Below, piece by piece: positions 34,335 to 42,696 of a stretch of DNA of 64,000 bases; the first letter of the stretch is position 1; every line of letters starts with the position of its first letter. Location of the stretch: assembly GCA_963696105.1 (NCBI GenBank), contig CAVOIP010000005.1:248001-312000 (forward strand), read 5' to 3'. A model generated the notes under the pieces. It made no database searches. It was not told the DNA's origin and saw nothing but the letters and a program-made list of their open reading frames with translations. The stretch is from CAVRTM01 sp963696105 (lineage in GTDB: Bacteria > Actinomycetota > Actinomycetes > Actinomycetales > Dermatophilaceae). The position numbers and the translations under genes were made by a program.

Positions 34335-34583
34335 ATGGACTGGCGCAACCGCGCTGCCTGCCTCGACGAGGACCCCGAGCTGTTCTTCCCCATCGGGAAC
34401 ACCGGACCGGCCCTCCTCCAGATCGAAGAGGCGAAGGCAGTCTGCCGACGCTGTGAGGTCGTCGACACCTGCCTGAAGTGGGCCATTGAGACCGGCCAGG
34501 ACGCCGGTGTCTGGGGCGCACTCTCGGAGGACGAGCGACGCGCATTGAAGCGCCGCAACGCCCGAGCCCGCCGGGCAGGCTGA
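34335..34583 (+). CDS. whiB1: WhiB1-type iron-sulfur transcriptional regulator
   Basis: 82 residues. Four cysteines arranged C9, then C37-x-x-C40-x5-C46 (CRRCEVVDTC) hold a [4Fe-4S] cluster; the turn GVWGALSEDERRALKRRNAR is the DNA/sigma-binding region. MDWRNRAACLDEDPELFFP and the RRNAR ending are characteristic of WhiB1/WblE, the nitric-oxide-responsive essential paralogue. It partners with the primary sigma factor region 4. It has a clear Shine-Dalgarno sequence and lies tail to tail with pdtaS, 13 bases apart, the same neighbourhood as Rv3219/Rv3220c in Mycobacterium tuberculosis. Confidence 0.94.
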   Translation: MDWRNRAACLDEDPELFFPIGNTGPALLQIEEAKAVCRRCEVVDTCLKWAIETGQDAGVWGALSEDERRALKRRNARARRAG

Positions 34584-34596
34584 CACCCTCACCGCA

Positions 34597-36111
34597 CTAC
34601 CCCGACGGCGACCGGCCCTGCCGGTCGCCCTCCGCAACCGGCCGAAGCCGCGCGACGAACCGCACCACGGTTCCGCGCGGCTTCTCCTGTTCCCAGGTGA
34701 TCCGGCCGCGCAGGTCCTGCACCAGCGAGGTGACGATCTGCGTGCCGAGGCCGCCGCGACTGCCGCGGCCGGGGTTGAAGCCCTCGGGAAGCCCCTGCCC
34801 GTCATCGGCGACGCGCACGTGCAGCCGCTCCTCACCGCCCTCGACGCCGCGCTCGGCCAGCACCTGCACGGTGCCGCCGCCCGCGGCGAGGCCGTGCTCG
34901 ACGGCGTTGTGCACCAGCTCGCCGATGATCATGGCCAGCGACGTGGCGTCCTCGGCTCGCAGCCGTCCGAACGAACCCTGGAGCTCCGCACGCACCGGGG
35001 CCTCCCGCGTCGCCACCTCCACGACGGCCGCCAGCTCGCGGGTGATCACCTCGTCGAAGTCCACCGTCTCGTCGAAGCCGTGGCTGAGTGTCTCGTGCAC
35101 GGTGGCGATCGTGCCCACCCGGCGTACGGCCTCATCGAGTGCGGACCGGGCCTCGCCGTCGGGCAGCCGGCGCGCCTGCATGCGCAGCAGGGCCGCCACC
35201 GTCTGCAGGTTGTTCTTGACCCGGTGGTGGATCTCCCGGATGGTCGCGTCCTTGGTCATCAGGTCGCGCTCGCGCCGGCGCAGCTCGCTGACGTCGCGCA
35301 GCAGCAGGATCGCCCCGGTCCGCTGCCCCGCCTCCACCAGCGGGATCGCGCGCATCGAGACGCTCGCGCCGCGTGAGGAGACCTCCGTGCGCCACGGCGC
35401 CCGCCCGGTGACCACCAGCGCCAGGCTCTCGTCCACGGGCGACTCGTCCCGCAGCACGTCGGTGACGATCCGGGCCAGTGACCCGCCGACCACGTCACCC
35501 ACGTGGCCGAGCCGGTGGATGGCCGAGATCGCGTTGGGGCTCGCGTAGCTCACTGCCCCGTCGGCCGTCAGCCGGATCACCCCGTCCCCCACCCGCGGCG
35601 CGCCCCGCCGCTGCCCGGTCGGCGCGCCGGCGGTCGGGAAGTCCCCCGAGGCGACCATCCGCGCCAGCGCGTCGGCCGTGGCCACGTAGGTCAGCTCCAG
35701 CCGGCTCGGCGTGCGCATGGTGGCCAGGTTGGTATGGCGGGTGAGCACGGCCAGCGCGCGTCCGTCCCGGACCACGGGGATGGCCTCCTCGCGGATCGGC
35801 ATGTCGTCGCGGAACTCCGGCTCGGCGGCGCGGACGATGCGCGCACCGGTGTACGCCTGGTCCAGCAGCGGTCGGCGGCCCGGGTCGATCCGCCGGCCCA
35901 CGAGGTCGTCGAAGAACACCATGGCGCCGGTGGTCGGGCGCACGTGCGCCACCGCCAGCCAGCCGTCCGGCTCGGACGGCACCCACAGCACCAGGTCGGC
36001 GAACGAGAGGTCGGACAGCAGCTGCCAGTCGCCGACCAGCAGGTGCAGCCATTCGGCCTGCTCCGGCACCAGCGCCGTCTGGTCGCGCAGCACGTCGGTC
36101 AGCGTCGGCAC
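34597..36111 (-). CDS. pdtaS: PdtaS-type sensor histidine kinase (GAF-PAS-HisKA_2-HATPase)
   Basis: 504 residues. N-terminal GAF-like domain (about 1-130; GDWQLLSDLSFADLVLWVP is close to PdtaS), PAS (about 165-270), HisKA_2 dimerisation helix with REIHHRVKNNLQTVAALLRM (phospho-acceptor His), and HATPase_c with IGELVHNAVEHGLAAGGG and GGLGTQIV. No transmembrane helix, so cytosolic. Known partner PdtaR is an ANTAR RNA-binding antiterminator, not in this window. GTG 36111 fits a GGGAGC Shine-Dalgarno and the family length; a GTG at 36117 is an alternative. Adjacent whiB1 matches mycobacterial synteny. Confidence 0.9.
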   Translation of the reverse strand: MPTLTDVLRDQTALVPEQAEWLHLLVGDWQLLSDLSFADLVLWVPSEPDGWLAVAHVRPTTGAMVFFDDLVGRRIDPGRRPLLDQAYTGARIVRAAEPEFRDDMPIREEAIPVVRDGRALAVLTRHTNLATMRTPSRLELTYVATADALARMVASGDFPTAGAPTGQRRGAPRVGDGVIRLTADGAVSYASPNAISAIHRLGHVGDVVGGSLARIVTDVLRDESPVDESLALVVTGRAPWRTEVSSRGASVSMRAIPLVEAGQRTGAILLLRDVSELRRRERDLMTKDATIREIHHRVKNNLQTVAALLRMQARRLPDGEARSALDEAVRRVGTIATVHETLSHGFDETVDFDEVITRELAAVVEVATREAPVRAELQGSFGRLRAEDATSLAMIIGELVHNAVEHGLAAGGGTVQVLAERGVEGGEERLHVRVADDGQGLPEGFNPGRGSRGGLGTQIVTSLVQDLRGRITWEQEKPRGTVVRFVARLRPVAEGDRQGRSPSG

Positions 36112-36187
36112 GACCACGCTCCCGGCGTCGGCCCCGACCACGGTCTGCGGCGTGCATGCCGACCGTGGCCGTGCGGAAGGACCACGG

Positions 36188-39100
36188 TCATGTCGTGGCG
36201 GCCCCGCTGCGGATGACGCCACGCAGGGTGCGCAGGGCCACCGAGAGGGCGGCGATGCCGGGGTTCTCGATCCGCTCGATGCCCGAGAGCGCAGTCCGGG
36301 CCCTGGTCAGCGACTCGGCGTTGGTCTTCGCCCACTGCGCGATCCGCTCGGTGGCGGTCTGGCCCGGATCGCTGGCCTCGAGGACCGAGGTGGTCAGTGA
36401 CTCCAGGACCGCGTAGAGGTCGTCACGCAGCGCGCCACGGGCCAGGGCGTCCCAGCGGTCGTCGCGCGGCAGCCGGGTCACCCGCGACAGCATCCCGTCG
36501 ATGCCGAACTGCTCGGAGGTCGCGAAGTAGACCGGCGCCACCTCGCTGGCGTCGCGGCCGGTCTCGGCGCAGATCTCGACCACATCCAGCAGCGAGTACT
36601 GGTCGAGCAGCCCGGCCGCGCGGGTCGCGATCCGGCTCGGCGCGCCCGCCTCCTCCAGCTCGGCGATCCGCCGCTCGAGCCGCTGGCGCTCCTCGCCCTG
36701 CAACAGGGACAGCATGTGCGAGCCGTGCTCGGCGACCACCGGACGGAACCGCTCCACCTCGGCACCGACGTCCAGGGACGACGGGCGGTTCTGCAGGAAC
36801 CACCGGACCGACCGGTCCAGCAACCGGCGGAACTCCAGGTAGAGGGCCGTCTGGGCGCCGGTGGAGACGACGTTGTCCAGCGCCTCCACCGCCGCGACGT
36901 AGGAGGTCAGGTCGAAGACCTCACGGCAGACCACGAACGCGCGGGCGACCTGCTCGGGGGTCGCGCCGGTCTCCTCCGCGGCGCGGAACGCGAACGTGAT
37001 GCCGCCCCGGTTGACCATCGAGTTGACCACCGCGTTGGTGACGATCTCGCGGCGCAGCGGGTGGCCGGCGAGCTGGTCGCCGTACTGGTCGCGGATCGGC
37101 GCCGGGAAGTAGTCGGCGAGCGTCGACTGGAACCACGGCTCATCCGGCAGCGCCGTGGGCAGCAGGTCCTCCTTCAGCGCCAGCTTGGCGTAGGCCACCA
37201 GCACCGAGAACTCCGGCGAGGTCAGCCCCGCGCCGGTGTCGTGGCGCCGCTTCAGCTCGCTGTCGCCGGGCAGGAACTCCAGCGACCGGTCGAGGTCCCC
37301 GCGCTCCTCCAGCCACCGGATGAGGCGGCCGTGGACCGGCAGCATCGCGTGCTCCTGCGCCCGGGCGTTGCCGAGCAGGACGTTCTGCTCGTAGTTGTCG
37401 CGCAGCACCTGGTGGGCGACGTCGTCGGTCATCGACGCCAGCAGCGCGTTGCGCTGCTTCAGCGTCATGTCGCCCTCACGGGTCATCGCCGTCAGCAGGA
37501 TCTTGATGTTCACCTCGTGGTCGGAGGTGTCGACGCCGGCGGAGTTGTCGATCGCGTCGGTGTTGACGTGGACGCCGGCCAGCGCCGCCTCGATGCGGCC
37601 CAGCTGGCTGGCACCCAGGTTGCCGCCCTCACCGATCACCTTGCAGCGCAACGCGTTTCCGTTGACGCGGATCGCGTCGTTGGCGCGGTCGCCGATCTCG
37701 GCGTTGGTCTCCGTGGAGGCCTTGACGTAGGTGCCGATGCCGCCGTTCCAGAGCAGGTCGACGGGAGCGAGCAGGATCGCCTTCATCAGGTCGGCCGGCG
37801 TCATCGTCGTCACGCCCTTGGCCAGGCCGAGCGCGCGGGCGACCTGGGGGCTCACCGGCACCGACTTGGCCGAGCGCGGGTAGATGCCCCCACCCTCGCT
37901 GATCAGCGTGGTGTCGTAGTCGGCCCAGGACGAGCGGGGCAGGTCGAACAGCCGTCGTCGCTCCGGGTACGACGTCGCCGCAACGGGATCGGGGTCCAGG
38001 AAGATGTGCCGGTGGTCGAACGCCGCCACGAGGCGGATGTGCTCGGACAGCAGCATGCCGTTGCCGAAGACGTCGCCGCTCATGTCGCCGACGCCCACCG
38101 CAGTGAAGTCCTGGGTCTGGGTGTCGACGCCGATCTCGCGGAAGTGCCGCTTGACCGACTCCCAGGCGCCGCGCGCGGTGATGCCCATCGCCTTGTGGTC
38201 GTAGCCGGCCGAGCCGCCGGAGGCGAACGCGTCGTCGAGCCAGAAGCCGTAGCCCTGGGCCACGCCGTTGGCGATGTCGGAGAACGTCGCCGTGCCCTTG
38301 TCCGCGGCGACGACCAGGTAGGTGTCGTCCTCGTCGTGGCGGACCACGCGCTGCGGCGGCACGACCTCGGTGCCGACCAGGTTGTCGGTGATATCCAGCA
38401 TCGCCGAGATGAACAGCTTGTAGGCAGAGATGCCCTCGGCGAGCCAGGCCTCGCGGTCCACGGTCGGGTCCGGCAGCGCCTTGGCGAAGAAGCCGCCCTT
38501 GGAGCCGGTCGGGACGATCACGGCGTTCTTGACCATCTGCGCCTTGACCAGGCCGAGCACCTCGGTGCGGAAGTCCTCACGCCGGTCGCTCCAGCGCAAC
38601 CCACCGCGGGCGACCTTGCCGAAGCGCAGGTGCACCCCCTCCACCCGTGGGCTGTAGACCCAGATCTCGAACATCGGCCGGGGTGCCGGCAGGCCCGGCA
38701 CCGCCATCGGGTCGAGCTTGAAGCTGACGTAGGGCTTGGGCGCCGGCGTCCCGGGCGGCGAGCCGGCGTCGTGCTGGTAGTAGTTCGTGCGCAGGGTGGC
38801 CCGGATGACGCCCAGGAAGGCGCGGACGATGCGGTCGTGGTCGAGGCTCGCGACCTGGTCGAGGCCCTGGGTGATCTGCTCGACCCGCTCGTTCTGGGCG
38901 GTCGCGCGCTCCTCCTCGGAGTGCCCCTGGGTGCCGAACCGGTCGGGGTCGAAGCGCGCCTCGAACAGCTCGACCAGCGCCGCGGCCAGCGCGACGTTGG
39001 AGACGAGCGCACCGACGACGTACTCCTGGCTGAAGGTCGAGCCGGTCTGGCGCAGGTACTTGGCCACGGCGCGCAGGATCACGACCTGGCGCCAGGTGAG

Positions 39101-41083
39101 GCCGCCGCCGAGGACGAGCGCGTTGAACCCGTCGCTCTCCGCGCGCCCGTCCCAGACGGCCTCGAACGCGTCCTGGAACAGCTCGCGCACCCCGTCGTGG
39201 CCGGTCCCGGTCCACATCTCCGGCCGGGGCGCCTTGAGCCCGAAGTCGTAGACGAAGACGCTCAGGCCGTCGGACCGCCTGACCTCGTACGGCCGCTCGT
39301 CGACGACCTCGACCCCGAGGTGGGTGAACAGCGGAAGCACGGCGGTCAGGGACAGCGGCCCGCGGCGGTAGAGCTTGAACCGGCGCTCGTCGGGGAGGCT
39401 GCCCGGCTCCTGGTAGAGGTTCAGCCGGATCGAGTCCTCGTGCTCCAGCGCCTCGACGTGACGCAGGTCCACCACGCCCACGCGGGGGCTGAAGTCCTCC
39501 TTGTACGCCTCGGGGAAGGCCCTGCCGTAGAGCCCGACCAGGCGCGCACCGGCCTCCTCGCCGTACTCGCTGCGCGCCACCTCCGCGAGGTCCTCGTCCC
39601 AGGTGCGGGTCGCGTCGACCAGCAGGCGCTGCAGCTCGCCCTCGTCGACGTCGGGGATCTGCTGGCCCTGGCCGACCCGGACGACGAAGTGCAGCCGCGC
39701 CAGCACCGACTCCGAGACCCGCGTCGTGTAGTCCACGCTGGCACCGTCGAACGCGGTGCGCAGGATGGCCTCCATCTTCAGCCGCACGGCCGTGGTGTAG
39801 CGGTCGCGCGGGATGTAGACCAGGCAGGACATGAACCGGCCGTACTCGTCCTTGCGCAGGAACAGCCGCGTCTTGCGGCGCTCCTGCAGGTGCAGCACCT
39901 CGGTCGCGATGTCGTAGAGCTCGTCGGCGTCGGTCTGGAACAGCTCGTCGCGGGGGTAGGTCTCCAGGACCTCCAGCAGGTCCTTGCCCGAGTGGCTGTC
40001 GGTGGTGAAGCCCGACCGCTCCAGGACGTTGGCGATCTTCTCCTTGATGATCGGCACCCGCTGCACCGACTCGGTGTAGGCCGCCGAGGTGAACAGCCCC
40101 AGGAAGCGCCGCTCGCCGGTCACGGCACCCTGCTCGTCGAACGTCTTGACGCCGACGTAGTCCAGGTAGGTCGAGCGGTGCACCGTGGCGCGCGAGTTGG
40201 CCTTGGTGATGATGAGCAGCTGGGTGTCGCGCGCCTTGGCCCGCGCTTCGGCCGTCAGCCGGCCGAACGAGCCGGACCGCGGCTGGTCGTACCGCAGCAG
40301 TCCCAGCCCCGTGCCGGGCACCGCCCGCAGCACGTCCTCGCCGCCCTCCCGCAGCAGGGTGTACTCGCGGTAGCCCAGGAACGTGAAGTGGTCGGCGGTC
40401 AGCCACGCCAGCAGCCCGCGGGCCTTGGCGACCTCGTCGGCGCCGAGGCCGGCCGGCGGCTCCTGCGCGAGCTCGGCCGTGATGTGCTCGCACTGCGCCG
40501 CCATCTTGGGCCAGTCCTCGACGGTGTCGCGCACGTCGGAGAGCACCCGGCGCAGGTCCGCGGCGACCGCCTCACGCGCCTGCTCGGAGCTCTCGCGGTC
40601 GAACTCCACGTGCATCCAGGACTCGACGTGGTGGCCGAACTGCCCGTTGTCGACGGCGTCGACGTCGAGGATCTCCTGCAGCGACCCGGCGGCGTCACGG
40701 CGTACGACGAGCTGCGGGTGCACGACGAGGTGCACGGCGCGCTCCTGGCGGGACAGCTCGGCGGTGACGGAGTCGACGAGGAACGGCATGTCGTCGGTGA
40801 CGATCTGGATCACGCTGTGCCCGCAGGACCAGCCGTTCTCCTCCACGGTGGGGGTGAACACGTGGACGTTGGCGGTGCCGGCCGGCCGGGAGGCCGCGAG
40901 CTGCTGGTGGGAGAGGGCTGCGCCGAGCAGGTCCTCGGGAACGCGGGCGAGCAGGTCCTCGGTGGCGACGTGGCGGTAGTAGCGGCGCAGGAACCGTTCG
41001 GTCGACTCACCCCCTGACCGATCCGCGAGCTCTGCTGCGGCGCGCAGCAGCTGGGAACGGGACTGGTCGAGCGACGCAGACAT
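36188..41083 (-). CDS. gdh: NAD-specific glutamate dehydrogenase, large (GDH2/L_180 class)
   Basis: 1,631 residues, the standard size of the 180-kDa class. It interconverts glutamate and 2-oxoglutarate with NAD; the family usually works in the catabolic direction. N-terminal regulatory ACT-like regions (IQIVTDDMPFLVDSVTAELS at about residue 87), central catalytic domain with GGLRWSDRREDFRTEVLGLV and NAVIVPTGSKGGFFAKALPD (catalytic Lys region), then the Rossmann part with VIGEGGNLGASQLGRIE and NTDAIDNSAGVDTSDHEVN. ATG 41083 has AGGAAACAGGCC upstream. No frame damage over 4.9 kb. In mycobacteria this enzyme is restrained by GarA, an FHA protein; garA is not seen here. Confidence 0.97.
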   Translation of the reverse strand: MSASLDQSRSQLLRAAAELADRSGGESTERFLRRYYRHVATEDLLARVPEDLLGAALSHQQLAASRPAGTANVHVFTPTVEENGWSCGHSVIQIVTDDMPFLVDSVTAELSRQERAVHLVVHPQLVVRRDAAGSLQEILDVDAVDNGQFGHHVESWMHVEFDRESSEQAREAVAADLRRVLSDVRDTVEDWPKMAAQCEHITAELAQEPPAGLGADEVAKARGLLAWLTADHFTFLGYREYTLLREGGEDVLRAVPGTGLGLLRYDQPRSGSFGRLTAEARAKARDTQLLIITKANSRATVHRSTYLDYVGVKTFDEQGAVTGERRFLGLFTSAAYTESVQRVPIIKEKIANVLERSGFTTDSHSGKDLLEVLETYPRDELFQTDADELYDIATEVLHLQERRKTRLFLRKDEYGRFMSCLVYIPRDRYTTAVRLKMEAILRTAFDGASVDYTTRVSESVLARLHFVVRVGQGQQIPDVDEGELQRLLVDATRTWDEDLAEVARSEYGEEAGARLVGLYGRAFPEAYKEDFSPRVGVVDLRHVEALEHEDSIRLNLYQEPGSLPDERRFKLYRRGPLSLTAVLPLFTHLGVEVVDERPYEVRRSDGLSVFVYDFGLKAPRPEMWTGTGHDGVRELFQDAFEAVWDGRAESDGFNALVLGGGLTWRQVVILRAVAKYLRQTGSTFSQEYVVGALVSNVALAAALVELFEARFDPDRFGTQGHSEEERATAQNERVEQITQGLDQVASLDHDRIVRAFLGVIRATLRTNYYQHDAGSPPGTPAPKPYVSFKLDPMAVPGLPAPRPMFEIWVYSPRVEGVHLRFGKVARGGLRWSDRREDFRTEVLGLVKAQMVKNAVIVPTGSKGGFFAKALPDPTVDREAWLAEGISAYKLFISAMLDITDNLVGTEVVPPQRVVRHDEDDTYLVVAADKGTATFSDIANGVAQGYGFWLDDAFASGGSAGYDHKAMGITARGAWESVKRHFREIGVDTQTQDFTAVGVGDMSGDVFGNGMLLSEHIRLVAAFDHRHIFLDPDPVAATSYPERRRLFDLPRSSWADYDTTLISEGGGIYPRSAKSVPVSPQVARALGLAKGVTTMTPADLMKAILLAPVDLLWNGGIGTYVKASTETNAEIGDRANDAIRVNGNALRCKVIGEGGNLGASQLGRIEAALAGVHVNTDAIDNSAGVDTSDHEVNIKILLTAMTREGDMTLKQRNALLASMTDDVAHQVLRDNYEQNVLLGNARAQEHAMLPVHGRLIRWLEERGDLDRSLEFLPGDSELKRRHDTGAGLTSPEFSVLVAYAKLALKEDLLPTALPDEPWFQSTLADYFPAPIRDQYGDQLAGHPLRREIVTNAVVNSMVNRGGITFAFRAAEETGATPEQVARAFVVCREVFDLTSYVAAVEALDNVVSTGAQTALYLEFRRLLDRSVRWFLQNRPSSLDVGAEVERFRPVVAEHGSHMLSLLQGEERQRLERRIAELEEAGAPSRIATRAAGLLDQYSLLDVVEICAETGRDASEVAPVYFATSEQFGIDGMLSRVTRLPRDDRWDALARGALRDDLYAVLESLTTSVLEASDPGQTATERIAQWAKTNAESLTRARTALSGIERIENPGIAALSVALRTLRGVIRSGAATT

Positions 41084-41250
41084 GGCCTGTTTCCTCACGA
41101 GGTGGTGCTGTCCGACGCACGCCGTTGTACGCCGCTTTGACCCTATCGCTGCCCGACGGCCCTGGAACGGCGGGTTCGGCAAGCCCGGGCGCGCCCGAAC
41201 CGCTGTGGGTAAGTAACCACTGGGACGGATGGGACACCTACGCTGGGGGC

Positions 41251-41556
41251 GTGCCAGTCCCCCCGCCGCTGGACCCCGAGGCCGCCGCCGCTCTGGCCGA
41301 CCGGTTGGCGCGAGCCCGGGACGAGGTCCGCACCGCCTCGGGGGAGCTGCTCGAGCACTACGTCGACATCGGCGACGGCGCGACCCAGCTGGCCGTGGAG
41401 ACACTCGCCGACCACGCCGCGGACGCCCTGCGCGCCCTCGACGACGCGCTGCGTGACAGCACGAAGGCCCTCGTGGCCCTCGTGGCCCTCGGCGGTGAGG
41501 GCCACCAGGTGCCCCCGGCCACCGGCACGCGCCGAAGCCGAGGCCCGGCGTGGTGA
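41251..41556 (+). CDS. Small helical protein, possibly WXG100-like
   Basis: 101 residues from GTG 41251, with a TACGCT -10 hexamer 6 bases before it (leaderless pattern). Mostly helical and rich in Ala, Leu, Asp and Arg (ADRLARARDEVRTASGELLE and AADALRALDDALRDSTKALV), giving two amphipathic helices; no Trp-Xaa-Gly turn is visible. The next gene overlaps its stop (GTGA). Paired small helical proteins of this size are typical of type VII secretion substrates or their chaperones in actinobacteria, but no name can be given. Confidence 0.55.
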   Translation: MPVPPPLDPEAAAALADRLARARDEVRTASGELLEHYVDIGDGATQLAVETLADHAADALRALDDALRDSTKALVALVALGGEGHQVPPATGTRRSRGPAW

Positions 41557-42092
41557 GCGACCCCCTGGTCCGTGGCGACGCCGTCTCGTGCTCGCGCGTC
41601 GGCGGTGCGATGCGCAGCGACGCCGCCCGCCTGCTGCACCGGCAGCAGACCCTCGAGCGCTCCCTCCGCGAGCTGCGCGGCGTGCGGAGTCCGCAGGCGC
41701 AGGCCCTGCACGGGTCCGTCGGGGAGCAGGCCCGGCTGCTCGGCCAGGTGGCGGCCGACCTGGACCGTGCGGGTGCCGCGCTCCAGCGCTACGCGACGGA
41801 CCTGGCCCAGGCGATGGAGCTGGCGCGGCGCGCCGAGGCCTCCGTGCGCGCCGCGGGGCTGGAGCTGGACGGCACGCGGGTGGTCGAGGCGTGGGGTCCC
41901 ACCAGCGCCGAGACCGCCGAGCGACGGCGCAGCCTGTTGCCGGAGTGCCAGGCCCGCGTCGACCGCGCCACCTCGACGGCCGGCCGGGCCCGGGCCACCC
42001 TGCAGCGGGTTGCCGTCGAGCTGGTCCCCGCCTTCACCGGCGCCGCGTCGGCCCTGCGTGCGGCGCCGGGGCCTCCCCCGCCGTTCTCCTGA
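41553..42092 (+). CDS. Helical WXG100-like protein of unknown function
   Basis: 179 residues from GTG 41553. It starts GDAVSCSRVGGAMRSDAARL, then long coiled-coil helices (about 25-105) with AGAALQRYATDLAQAMELAR, the recurrent pattern of actinobacterial 'putative T7SS target' helical hairpins, a turn with EAWGPTSAETAERR, and a third helix. It ends in a Pro-rich tail (PGPPPPFS). It overlaps the upstream small gene by 4 bases, so the two are one unit. Export by the FHA-FtsK/EccC-type ATPase encoded 8 kb away is possible but untested. Confidence 0.58.
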   Translation: MSDPLVRGDAVSCSRVGGAMRSDAARLLHRQQTLERSLRELRGVRSPQAQALHGSVGEQARLLGQVAADLDRAGAALQRYATDLAQAMELARRAEASVRAAGLELDGTRVVEAWGPTSAETAERRRSLLPECQARVDRATSTAGRARATLQRVAVELVPAFTGAASALRAAPGPPPPFS

Positions 42093-42108
42093 GCACGGGC
42101 CTCGCCGC

Positions 42109-42114
42109 TACGGT
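42109..42114 (+). promoter_or_regulatory. -10 element TACGGT of the leaderless DUF2505 gene
   Basis: TANNNT hexamer ending 6 bases before ATG 42121, with no Shine-Dalgarno site. Confidence 0.45.
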
Positions 42115-42120
42115 GACGCC

Positions 42121-42612
42121 ATGAGAATCCGCGACACGCTCGACTACGCCGCCACGCCCGAACGGGTCTTCGCCATGCTGAGCGACCAGGCCTTCCAGGA
42201 GCGCAAGGCCGCGGCGACCGGCGCCCTCTCGCACTCGGTCTCGATCACCGCGCGCGGCGCGGACACCGTCATCGTCAGCAAGCGCGCCATGCCTACCGAC
42301 CAGCTGCCCGACTTCGTCAAGAGCTTCGTCGGCAAGGAGCTGCACCTCACCGAGACCAGCACCTGGGGCGCAGCCGCGGCCGACGGGTCACGCCGGGGCA
42401 GGCTCACCGTCACGGTCGGCGGCGCCCCCATCACGCTCGACGCAAGCCTCTCCCTGGCGCCCCAGGGCCAGGGAAGCCGCGAGCTGGTCGAGGGCGAGCT
42501 CAAGGCCAAGGTGCCGCTGCTCGGCGGCAAGATCGAGCAGGCCGCCGCGCCTGCCATCGAGGCCGCGATCAACGTCGAGCGCACGGCCGGAGCCGACTGG
42601 CTCGCCGGCTGA
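42121..42612 (+). CDS. DUF2505 (SRPBCC-fold) protein
   Basis: 163 residues. MRIRDTLDYAATPERVFAML is the DUF2505 family start and also the first strand-helix of the START/SRPBCC hydrophobic-ligand fold; the C-terminal helix KIEQAAAPAIEAAINVERTA closes the pocket. Probably binds a lipid or other hydrophobic ligand in the cytosol; no ligand known. ATG start without Shine-Dalgarno, leaderless pattern. Ends at a strong terminator facing pruA. Confidence 0.82.
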   Translation: MRIRDTLDYAATPERVFAMLSDQAFQERKAAATGALSHSVSITARGADTVIVSKRAMPTDQLPDFVKSFVGKELHLTETSTWGAAAADGSRRGRLTVTVGGAPITLDASLSLAPQGQGSRELVEGELKAKVPLLGGKIEQAAAPAIEAAINVERTAGADWLAG

Positions 42613-42634
42613 CGCCCAGCTCGGCCAGACACCA

Positions 42635-42670
42635 ACGGCCGGTACGGCGACTCCTCGCCGTACCGGCCGT
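42635..42670. terminator. Perfect bidirectional terminator
   Basis: ACGGCCGGTACGGCGA, a 4-base loop CTCC, then its exact 16-base complement, followed by TCTCTCT. It lies between the convergent DUF2505 and pruA genes. Confidence 0.8.
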
Positions 42671-42696
42671 TCTCTCTGCCTGTCTCTGTCCGGTCC

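Noticed and set aside
36716..41017. Open frame of more than 1,400 codons on the plus strand opposite gdh
   Set aside because: Composition is Val/Gly/Arg/Asp-rich antisense of a GC-rich gene, no recognisable domain, and gdh on the minus strand is a full family match.
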